Shown one piece after another: positions 9,590-15,483 of a DNA stretch of 35,194 nucleotides. The notes beneath the pieces were generated by a model that saw only the letters and a list, made by a program, of their open reading frames with translations, was not told the DNA's origin and did no database searches. Where the stretch lies: IMG/VR virus record IMGVR_UViG_3300045998_000153, positions 1 to 35,194 of that record; one strand, written 5' to 3'. The stretch comes from a virus. Every line of letters starts with the position of its first letter. The stretch's first letter is position 1. The position numbers and the translations under genes are program-made.

Positions 9590-10207
9590 TTACGAGCCAG
9601 CGTAAAAGGTCTGCGTGCCACGCTCTGGTCTGCGCAGCGAGAAGCGCATGGTTGGATGCACCAGTGGCTTGATGGTTTGGATCATGTTCCAGCAGTCACG
9701 GCCATCCCAGGTCAGGTCGATGAACTTGGGGTAGCAGCGACCCCTGGGGCGGGGAACGTGACAGGCGTCGCACCAGTCGTGGATTGGACTCAGGTTGTCC
9801 ACGGGGCCCTTGAGCCTGAGCGCGGCCGTGTTGTACTGCCGGTGCCCGGCATCCATCCAGGCGGCGGCCAGGCCTGGAAGTCCAGCCGCCAGCAGGGCAT
9901 CCTTTGAGAGCCGGTATCGGTCTCGTGGATAGAGAAGCTGGTAGGCCGGCCAGAGTTCTTCGGACTGGATGCGAACACGCACGGTGTCGTAGATGGAGTC
10001 CCCCGGCAGCAGGTCCCAGAGAGCCTTGAGGGTCTGATGGGGGTGCAGTCGTCTGAGGTTGCGGACCTGGTGGTCCAGGTAGGTCTTCTCGGTCTCAGGT
10101 CGACGCAGCTCCAGCCAGAGCCTCTTGCGAGCTCCCCTCAGGCTGAGGGCGCCTTGGGTCGTCAAGCAGTAGGCGATCACACGGTTGGCAAACGGGATCG
10201 CGGTCAT
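9590..10207 (-). CDS. LAGLIDADG-like protein, degenerate, 205 aa
   Basis: The block at residues 78-122 (RVRIQSEELWPAYQLLYPRD, then GLPGLAAAWMDAGHR) matches the second half of a LAGLIDADG DNA endonuclease domain, with D119 at the end of the core helix. The first LAGLIDADG helix would be at 6-22 (ANRVIAYCLTTQGALSL), but the usual acidic residue is absent, so cutting activity is doubtful. A CDAC motif near 146 may bind metal. The ATG at 10207 lies inside the upstream LAGLIDADG-like gene, with a 113-base overlap. It may be an independent homing endonuclease relic or the second half of a frameshifted two-domain enzyme. Confidence 0.65.
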   Translation of the reverse strand: MTAIPFANRVIAYCLTTQGALSLRGARKRLWLELRRPETEKTYLDHQVRNLRRLHPHQTLKALWDLLPGDSIYDTVRVRIQSEELWPAYQLLYPRDRYRLSKDALLAAGLPGLAAAWMDAGHRQYNTAALRLKGPVDNLSPIHDWCDACHVPRPRGRCYPKFIDLTWDGRDCWNMIQTIKPLVHPTMRFSLRRPERGTQTFYAGS

Positions 10208-10802
10208 TGATCAACTGGACGAAGAGGAAGCGGCGTGTCGCAGGGGCGTAGTCGAGCAGGGTCTCTGCAGCTTTGGCGGCATCGTTGCTCTCGATGAACA
10301 GGAAGGGCCTGTCCCGGCGATGGGCGATCTTGCAGACCACGCCCAGGAGGGTCTGCAGCCACTGGGCCAGCAGGAGATACTCCTCGACGTGATGGGCGGC
10401 AGAGCGAATTTCGAGTCCGTTGGGCGTGCGGTGACCGTGGTCGGAGATCAGCCAGGCGGCGGCGCGGGCTCCACAGAGCTCGAGGCAGGAGGAAGAGATG
10501 CGCTTGTGGCCGCGAGGCACGAAGAGGTTGTAGATGGGGCGGAGCTTGTCACTGGAGAGCTTGAAGCGCAGGCCGGGGTAGAGCTTGACGCCGTGTCTGG
10601 TGCGCTTGGGTGTGGTCAAAATGCCCGCCTTGGTAGGGAAGAAACGACGAATTTCGTTCACCTTCTCCTCGAAGTAGGCTGCCTGCCTCTGGGAGCCGCT
10701 CCAGGTGATCTGGACGTAACTCGTTGTAGGGCAACGGATCAGCGCGATACTCCCGGAGGAGAGCAGCACGGAGGAGATCCCGCGAGCCTGGTCTGGCGTC
10801 AT
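10095..10802 (-). CDS. LAGLIDADG-like protein, degenerate, 235 aa
   Basis: Residues 76-125 (LRFKLSSDKLRPIYNLFVPR, RISSSCLELC, GARAAAWLISDHGHR) align position by position with the same part of the downstream 205-aa protein, so the two are paralogues of one LAGLIDADG domain. The first core helix would be ARGISSVLLSSGSIALI at 6-22, with Ser where the catalytic acid normally sits. D121 ends the second helix. The last 35 residues, read from the overlap, are basic and proline-rich and look non-native, which hints at a lost frame. This is the first gene of the minus-strand tail unit. A TAGGAT box lies 22 bases upstream of its ATG. Confidence 0.65.
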   Translation of the reverse strand: MTPDQARGISSVLLSSGSIALIRCPTTSYVQITWSGSQRQAAYFEEKVNEIRRFFPTKAGILTTPKRTRHGVKLYPGLRFKLSSDKLRPIYNLFVPRGHKRISSSCLELCGARAAAWLISDHGHRTPNGLEIRSAAHHVEEYLLLAQWLQTLLGVVCKIAHRRDRPFLFIESNDAAKAAETLLDYAPATRRFLFVQLINDRDPVCQPCDRLLLDDPRRPQPEGSSQEALAGAAST

Positions 10803-10823
10803 GGCATTTTTATCTAGAAACTG

Positions 10824-10833
10824 ATCCTACAGT
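10824..10833. promoter_or_regulatory. Overlapping divergent -10 candidates between tail and capsid units
   Basis: On the minus strand TAGGAT (10829-10824) stands 21 bases before the ATG at 10802, leaving a leader of about 15 bases. On the plus strand TACAGT (10828-10833) overlaps it and would start a leader of about 50 bases for the capsid gene. No TTGACA-like -35 is visible for either. The minus-strand box fits the TAGRNT pattern seen at other unit starts; the plus-strand box is a weaker guess. Confidence 0.35.
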
Positions 10834-10846
10834 AAGACGGAACTGC

Positions 10847-10863
10847 GACATGCAGGACATGTC
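10847..10863. promoter_or_regulatory. Perfect inverted repeat upstream of the capsid gene
   Basis: GACATG, a 5-base spacer (CAGGA), then CATGTC form a perfect 6-base dyad in the 87-base gap between the divergent tail and capsid units. It sits just downstream of the overlapping -10 candidates, where an operator would act on the capsid promoter. It could also form a weak hairpin in the leader. Binding is inference. Confidence 0.3.
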
Positions 10864-10889
10864 TTCCATCGCACGGAGATTCACAAGCC

Positions 10890-12032
10890 ATGTGGATTGA
10901 CAACGACTTCCCCAAGCTTCTTGGGATGGAGCTTCACAGGCCCCACCCGAGCTATATCATCGAGGCGGTCTCGGCTCCCCTCGTTGTCTGGGACTACGGC
11001 AAGAGCCCCGGTCAGACGGTGCAGCTTGACCGGTATCGCTTCTGGGGGAATCCCGGAACGAAGGACAGCCGCGAACGGACCGCCGACCAGACCCTTGGCA
11101 CTGCTTCCAGCCGGAACATCGTCAAGGACAAGGTGCTGGTGACCCTCAAGGAGTACACCGGCCCCGCCGACCCTGTCGATCCCTCCGCCCCCAGCACCTT
11201 CAAGGTGGCTCGGGAAACCCTGCTGACCGGCCAGCGCCTGCTGCTGGACTACGGCAACCTGCAGATGTTCCACCAGAGCATCGGCTCGATGACCATGCTC
11301 GACGACTACCGCCGGTGGAAGGACCGTGTCTTCTCCGACGAGCTCTTCAAGGCTGAGTCGAACGGTCAGTCCAGCGTCTCCCAGGGCGGCTACTACTACC
11401 CCGGCGCCAAGACCAAGGCCGGCTCTGCCCCGTTCCTCACCTACTCCGGTGCTGAAACCGGGAAGTTCTCTGTCAAGAACGACCTTCTGCCGGTCGTTCG
11501 GGACATGAACAAGCGCAACGTGCCTCGCTTCGAGGATGGCTTCTACAGGGCCATCGTTGATCCGAGCGCAATGATGCACCTACGCCAGGATTCGGACTTC
11601 CGTGAAATTGCTCGCTACCCGGGCAATGGCATGGTGGATCCGATGAACCCGGCCATGCAGCCCAACGCCAACTTCTTCCTTGGCATGGGCCCGGCCTACG
11701 GTCAGGCCGGCTCCATCAATGGTCAGCAGGTCGGCCCGACCGGCTTCGTCTTCGAAGGCGTGCGCTGGTTCGAGTCCACCAACCTGGCCGCCAAGTCGCT
11801 GCAGGTGAGCATCGCCTCTGCTTCCATCTCCAACGCTGTCACCACGGCAGCTCCGATCCTCTTCTTCGGGCCTCAGTCCGTGGGCGTGGGCATCGGCGGG
11901 AAGGACGCCCAGATCCTCCTCAGCAACGATGATGACTTCGGTCGTTTCATCATCATGGTTTGGAGCCTGTTCGGTGCTTTCGAGCTCCTGAACAAGGACT
12001 TCGTGACCGTGGCCTACTCTTTCGTCTACTGA
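10890..12032 (+). CDS. Probable major capsid protein, 380 aa
   Basis: I call this the major capsid protein from context and pattern. It is the first gene of the virion operon, is followed by a small head-type protein with a near-perfect ribosome binding site, and that pair ends in a strong terminator, the arrangement expected for very abundant proteins. The segment DGFYRAIVDPSAMMHLRQDSD near residues 218-238 matches the P-domain strand typical of HK97-fold and N4gp56-type capsid proteins. The length is normal for the fold, and there is no obvious scaffold or protease segment at the N-terminus. A GGAG stands 11 bases before the ATG. It ends TVAYSFVY. The fold assignment is moderately sure. Confidence 0.78.
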   Translation: MWIDNDFPKLLGMELHRPHPSYIIEAVSAPLVVWDYGKSPGQTVQLDRYRFWGNPGTKDSRERTADQTLGTASSRNIVKDKVLVTLKEYTGPADPVDPSAPSTFKVARETLLTGQRLLLDYGNLQMFHQSIGSMTMLDDYRRWKDRVFSDELFKAESNGQSSVSQGGYYYPGAKTKAGSAPFLTYSGAETGKFSVKNDLLPVVRDMNKRNVPRFEDGFYRAIVDPSAMMHLRQDSDFREIARYPGNGMVDPMNPAMQPNANFFLGMGPAYGQAGSINGQQVGPTGFVFEGVRWFESTNLAAKSLQVSIASASISNAVTTAAPILFFGPQSVGVGIGGKDAQILLSNDDDFGRFIIMVWSLFGAFELLNKDFVTVAYSFVY

Positions 12033-12033
12033 T

Positions 12034-12042
12034 AGGAGGTGA
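12034..12042 (+). promoter_or_regulatory. Near-perfect Shine-Dalgarno sequence
   Basis: AGGAGGTGA stands six bases before the ATG at 12049. It is the full complement of a bacterial 16S rRNA 3' end. No other start in this window has such a long match, which fits very high expression of the second head protein. Confidence 0.75.
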
Positions 12043-12048
12043 CTCTCA

Positions 12049-12690
12049 ATGGCCAAGAAAATCTACCCGGGTAACTTCACCAACCGGCTCTCCTCCTACC
12101 AGAGCCAGTGTGTGGTTGCGCAGCCCGGTCGCTGCTTCTACTCGGTGCTGGGCTACGCCCTGATCACCGCGCAGTCGGCGACCAGCTGGCCCATCACCAT
12201 TCCCAGCCCTGACCTTCGGTCTGACGACAAGCCCCGTCCCGACATCACCTCCCTGGTGCTGCCGGTCGGCGCTGCCGTCTACTCCGTCGGCATGCGGATC
12301 CCCGACATGCGCAAGGAGCGCAGCGAAGGTACCGCTTTCAGCGGCCTGGTGGGGACCAACACCGAGGAGCTCAAGGTGGCGGATGCCATCGGCAGCGACG
12401 GCACCATCACCACCTCCGCTGTGGCGACGGCCGGCGCAAGCGCTGTCTTCGCATCGACCACGATCGCTCCCAAGCAGGTCCGTCAGTCGATCGTTACCGC
12501 GCCGATCCTGGCCGGTGCCGAGACCCTGACGCTCTACAACGTGGCCCCGGGCTCCCCTGACACCGAAGGCAGTGGTGTGACCTCCACCGCCTCCGGCGGC
12601 ACCCCGATCATCGTCGAGGTCAACTACTTCCTCGACGAGGACGTGGCCGACCTGGAGGACCTGAGGCTCCCTTTCCGCGTTGAGAACTGA
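12049..12690 (+). CDS. Virion head protein downstream of the capsid gene, 213 aa
   Basis: This is a small, mostly beta-type protein without Cys-rich or membrane segments. It starts MAKKIYPGNFTNRLSSYQSQ and carries a long Ala, Thr and Ser-rich centre (about 125-185) with a GSGVTSTASGGTP turn, then IIVEVNYFLDED near the end. It comes 16 bases after the capsid gene behind the best ribosome binding site in the window and just before a terminator. A capsid decoration or vertex protein made in amounts similar to the capsid protein is the natural reading. I do not recognise a named family, so this role rests on position. Confidence 0.72.
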   Translation: MAKKIYPGNFTNRLSSYQSQCVVAQPGRCFYSVLGYALITAQSATSWPITIPSPDLRSDDKPRPDITSLVLPVGAAVYSVGMRIPDMRKERSEGTAFSGLVGTNTEELKVADAIGSDGTITTSAVATAGASAVFASTTIAPKQVRQSIVTAPILAGAETLTLYNVAPGSPDTEGSGVTSTASGGTPIIVEVNYFLDEDVADLEDLRLPFRVEN

Positions 12691-12708
12691 GTCCGATTGA
12701 AGACTCAG

Positions 12709-12714
12709 TAGGAT
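12709..12714 (+). promoter_or_regulatory. -10 candidate TAGGAT overlapping a terminator
   Basis: TAGGAT lies just after the head-protein stop and directly before the terminator hairpin. A start about 7 bases downstream would fall inside the 5' arm of the hairpin, so the new transcript would lack the complete stem and could read on into the gene at 12760. Confidence 0.35.
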
Positions 12715-12715
12715 A

Positions 12716-12746
12716 GGGGCGTCCGCTTGCCGGGCGCCCTTTTTTC
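12716..12746 (+). terminator. Rho-independent terminator after the capsid pair
   Basis: GGGGCGTCCG, a CTTGC loop and CGGGCGCCCT form a 10-base-pair stem with two G-T wobbles, followed by a run of T. It is the clearest terminator in the window and separates the capsid pair from the following virion genes. Confidence 0.88.
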
Positions 12747-12759
12747 GTCGACTCCTGTT

Positions 12760-13188
12760 ATGAGCCTCGTCAAGGACACCTCGACCGGACAGGTGGTCGA
12801 GTTCATTTCGTATCACGACCGCGACTACGCGATGGTGCGCGACACCGCCGGTCGCGTGTACTACCCGCCCCTGAGCAGGCTGCTGTTCCACGAGGTCGGT
12901 GTCGGCACTCTTGCTGAAGGCCCGCAGCCGCTGGCCTCCGAGGAGGAGGAGGAGGCGAAGCGGGCGCCCCAGACGGTGATCCCCGTGGACACTCGGGTCA
13001 ACCTGAACTACGCCACGGCGGAGCAGCTGGTCGCCCTGAAGGGGATCGGCTACGCCACCGCCAAGAAGATCGTCGAGTTGCGCAACTCGCTGCCTGGTGA
13101 GCGCTTCAAGCAGTTGGACCAGCTGCGCACCATCGAGCGGGTGAACTGGGAAGAGGTCTTCAAGGAGGATCAGTTCTACATCGGCTGA
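12760..13188 (+). CDS. Helix-hairpin-helix (ComEA-like) virion-region protein, 142 aa
   Basis: The C-terminal half (residues 81-127) reads NLNYATAEQLVALKGIGYAT then AKKIVELRN, with a second hairpin turn at LPGERFKQLDQLRTI. This is the classic tandem helix-hairpin-helix of the ComEA type, which binds the DNA backbone without sequence specificity. The N-terminal part (1-50) is a small beta domain, and a Glu-rich linker (60-66) joins them. I use the ATG at 12760; an upstream TTG at 12727 lies inside the terminator hairpin. Located between capsid and connector-type genes, it may hold the genome end at the head-tail junction; that role is inference. Confidence 0.82.
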   Translation: MSLVKDTSTGQVVEFISYHDRDYAMVRDTAGRVYYPPLSRLLFHEVGVGTLAEGPQPLASEEEEEAKRAPQTVIPVDTRVNLNYATAEQLVALKGIGYATAKKIVELRNSLPGERFKQLDQLRTIERVNWEEVFKEDQFYIG

Positions 13189-13192
13189 GACC

Positions 13193-13198
13193 TAGAAT
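13193..13198 (+). promoter_or_regulatory. -10 candidate TAGAAT
   Basis: TAGAAT lies 25 bases before the GTG at 13223 and would give a leader of about 18 bases. It supports this GTG as the start and an extra transcript start inside the virion unit. No clear -35 is seen. Confidence 0.35.
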
Positions 13199-13222
13199 GG
13201 CTCGACACCCTGCGCGGGTTGC

Positions 13223-13708
13223 GTGGAGCTTTCGACGTACGACAAGAGCCGCTGTCGGTTCCACCTGGGGATGAACTCAGGCGGGCAAATCCCGGCTGGC
13301 GACCTGGCGAGGCTCGAGGAGGCCATGGCCCGCATTCCAGATGGGCACTGGTACGAGCGTGTGATCGACCACCTTGATCGCTGTGATCGTGCCTGGCGCT
13401 TGTCGGAGGTGTACGGCAGTGAGGACGGCCCGATGCCTTCACGGATCGAGCGCTTCACTGGTGACACGGAGCGTGCGATCTATCAGTCCGATCCCCTCAA
13501 GGCGGAGCAGATCGGTCGCGAGATCTACCTCCGGGAAGTGGATCGTCTCGCCGAGACGCTCTACGTGGCGAACTACCGGCGCGAGGAGGTCAGGCGTTAC
13601 GCCTTCTCTGCCAGCGGCGGCGAGTTCATCAATGCCCTGCCGGGCCCGGCCGATCCCTCAGTCGGGACTCGGATCATGTCGTACACCAACTCTCTGAACT
13701 GGCGCTGA
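13223..13708 (+). CDS. Head-tail connector-region protein, 161 aa
   Basis: The GTG at 13223 gives MELSTYDKSRCRFHLGMNSG; a later ATG at 13271 would remove this conserved-looking start. The protein is helical and charged, with IPAGDLARLEEAM, VIDHLDRCDRAW, MPSRIERFTGDTERAI and FINALPGPADPS blocks. It resembles a conserved protein that I associate with cyanobacterial phages, whose function is not established. Its place after the capsid block and before the tail proteins suggests a head completion or adaptor role. It ends two bases before the next start. Confidence 0.75.
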   Translation: MELSTYDKSRCRFHLGMNSGGQIPAGDLARLEEAMARIPDGHWYERVIDHLDRCDRAWRLSEVYGSEDGPMPSRIERFTGDTERAIYQSDPLKAEQIGREIYLREVDRLAETLYVANYRREEVRRYAFSASGGEFINALPGPADPSVGTRIMSYTNSLNWR

Positions 13709-13710
13709 CC

Positions 13711-14913
13711 ATGACCAATCCATTCGGCCTCTTTCAAGGCTTCGGGCAGATGACCCGACGGGACTTCGAACAGACGATGCAGGGCCCTCCGCCCATGCGG
13801 AATCGGTCGACGGCGCCGGTGTCATTGGCAGGTGCGACGAACACCGGCCCCCGGGGGAGATCGAGGTCGGCCCCCAGCCAGATGCCTGGACTGCCTCCCA
13901 GTGCCAACGTGCCATCTCAGTATCCGGAGGGCGTTTCCCGAGGACAAGGGCTGCCTCCCAGTGCCAACGTGCCGTCTCAGTATCCGGAGGGCGTGTCCCG
14001 GGGAGCGAGCACGTTCGGAGCGGCTCCGCCCAAGGCCGGGCTTGCCACCGCTACGGCACCGGCGCCGATTGGTCGTCGCCCTGCTGCGATGGAGCCGCCG
14101 GCGCAGGCGGACCTGGAGAAGGCCTACGCCGTGCAGAATCCCGGACTGAAGCCTGTTGCCGCTGGAGCCGCTCCAACGGGCGGTGGTCGGATGATGGCGC
14201 CGCTGGGGAGCGGGCGGACCGAGCAGCTGGTACAGGCGGCCGGCAACGCCGGCTTCAAGATCCTGCCTGAGCTCCGCACCGATGCGACCTCGAAAGCGTT
14301 CGATCCGGCGAACGCTCAGATGTTCGATGCGATTGATGCGAGGGACTACGGAATCGCTGCGACGCCTCTGTCGCCGGAGACTCTGGCGAGCGCGACGGCG
14401 TCCTACCGGCAGAACATCGCTGCGCCTCAGGAGACGGATCGCTTCGCGGGGCTGCGGGATGACATCCGGCAGTGGGCGATCGCCAACCAGAACGCTCAGA
14501 AGGGGGTCGACGGGAAGAACATCGTCGACCGGTTCCTCGAGGACCAGGCTGCTGTCGCCAGGTTCTCGAAGCCGGCCGGCACACCCTCCGGGACTCCGCC
14601 CGTCGGTGCTGCTCAGGCGCAGACGGGCTTCGCTCCCGAGACTGGCGAGCTGATGAATGTGCCGGTCGCCACCAACAGCAACGTGCAGTCCCTGGCGATC
14701 ACGCCCGAGACGATGGCTGCAGCGATGCAGGGGTTCCAGCCGCAGCAGGGGCAGCAGCCTGCGCTTTCCTCCGCCCCGGCACCTTCTGTGGACGCGGCGA
14801 AGGCCTACGGCGGACAGCTGAATCTGGCTCAGCCGTTGGACATCCTTGATCAGCTGCAGATCCTGCGCGAGGGGCACAACCTGAGCCGGGCCTTCAGCGG
14901 GATGGGATCATGA
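13711..14913 (+). CDS. Proline/alanine/glutamine-rich virion-region protein, 400 aa
   Basis: The start codon follows two bases after the previous stop. The first 130 residues are disordered in character: Pro, Ala, Ser and Arg-rich, with a perfect-length 20-residue tandem duplication at 61-80 and 81-100 (unit begins LPPSANVPSQ). The middle (about 165-290) is more globular and helical, with GFKILPELRTD and DDIRQWAIANQNAQKG. The end is Gln and Pro-rich, followed by a helix DILDQLQILREG. There is no recognised domain. An internal virion or scaffold-like protein is possible from the composition and position, but nothing in the sequence proves it. Confidence 0.72.
   Translation: MTNPFGLFQGFGQMTRRDFEQTMQGPPPMRNRSTAPVSLAGATNTGPRGRSRSAPSQMPGLPPSANVPSQYPEGVSRGQGLPPSANVPSQYPEGVSRGASTFGAAPPKAGLATATAPAPIGRRPAAMEPPAQADLEKAYAVQNPGLKPVAAGAAPTGGGRMMAPLGSGRTEQLVQAAGNAGFKILPELRTDATSKAFDPANAQMFDAIDARDYGIAATPLSPETLASATASYRQNIAAPQETDRFAGLRDDIRQWAIANQNAQKGVDGKNIVDRFLEDQAAVARFSKPAGTPSGTPPVGAAQAQTGFAPETGELMNVPVATNSNVQSLAITPETMAAAMQGFQPQQGQQPALSSAPAPSVDAAKAYGGQLNLAQPLDILDQLQILREGHNLSRAFSGMGS
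13891..14000 (+). repeat. 60-base tandem duplication inside the 400-aa gene
   Basis: Two copies with a period of exactly 60 bases start at 13891 and 13951 (each begins CTGCCTCCCAGTGCCAACGT). They differ at a few positions, at least one of them silent. The repeat adds 20 residues in frame and is too short and coding to be a CRISPR. Confidence 0.92.
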
Positions 14914-14945
14914 GCACAGCGCTGCTCGCACTCTGAGGTTTCTCC

Positions 14946-15479
14946 ATGTCTTCGACTTCGACCAACAAGCAGCCGCTGATGATCGATCGGCCACTGCTGG
15001 CCATCGCCTCGGTGGGCGAGACTGCCTGCCTGGCGACGGCCAGCAATCTCAACACCCCGGCGGTGGCGGGGCTGCAGGAGCTGGTGAACCCCGGCGCCGA
15101 CGGCGCGTGCATCGACAGCATCACGGCGATCGCCACCGAGGCCTCGCTGACATCAGCGAGGATCATCGTGTTTGCCAGTCGGATCACGAACGTGGCCTTG
15201 CTGAACAGCTCCAACTGCTACGTGATCGGCTCTGCTGCGCTGGGCTCGACCACGGTGGGAGAGATCACCAATATCCCCCTACTGCCCTTGCTGGCACCGG
15301 TGCCCAGCCTGGCATCGCCGGCGGCGACGATGGAAGAATATCCGGGGGAGCTGGACAAGAAGACCACGGGGCTTCTGGTGCCTACCGACTGGCGGCTCTA
15401 CGTCGGCAGCAGCGTGGCCCTGTTGTCTGGGGTGGGCCCTGCTCGGGTCATGGTGATCGCTCAGGGCGGGTACTACTGA
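14946..15479 (+). CDS. Virion-region structural protein, 177 aa
   Basis: A GAGG stands seven bases before the ATG. The product starts MSSTSTNKQPLMIDRPLLAI and is rich in small and hydrophobic residues (Ala, Ser, Thr, Leu), with alternating beta-type strands and a SGVGPARVMVIAQGGYY end. There is no signal peptide or metal site. Similar short proteins occur in the tail regions of cyanobacterial phages as I recall, with unknown role. It lies four bases before the next gene. The call as structural rests mainly on its operon. Confidence 0.7.
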   Translation: MSSTSTNKQPLMIDRPLLAIASVGETACLATASNLNTPAVAGLQELVNPGADGACIDSITAIATEASLTSARIIVFASRITNVALLNSSNCYVIGSAALGSTTVGEITNIPLLPLLAPVPSLASPAATMEEYPGELDKKTTGLLVPTDWRLYVGSSVALLSGVGPARVMVIAQGGYY

Positions 15480-15483
15480 TCCC

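Noticed and set aside
12046-12891. 281-codon minus-strand frame across the head protein and terminator
   Set aside because: It crosses a strong terminator and a gene with a near-perfect ribosome binding site; the sequence is shadow-like.
13891-14000. Possible CRISPR-like repeat
   Set aside because: There are only two direct copies without a spacer, and both are in frame within a protein-coding gene.
13822-14877. 351-codon minus-strand frame opposite the 400-aa gene
   Set aside because: It is Arg, Leu and His-rich without structure, as expected from antisense of a Pro, Ala and Gln-rich gene. The plus gene has a tight operon start.
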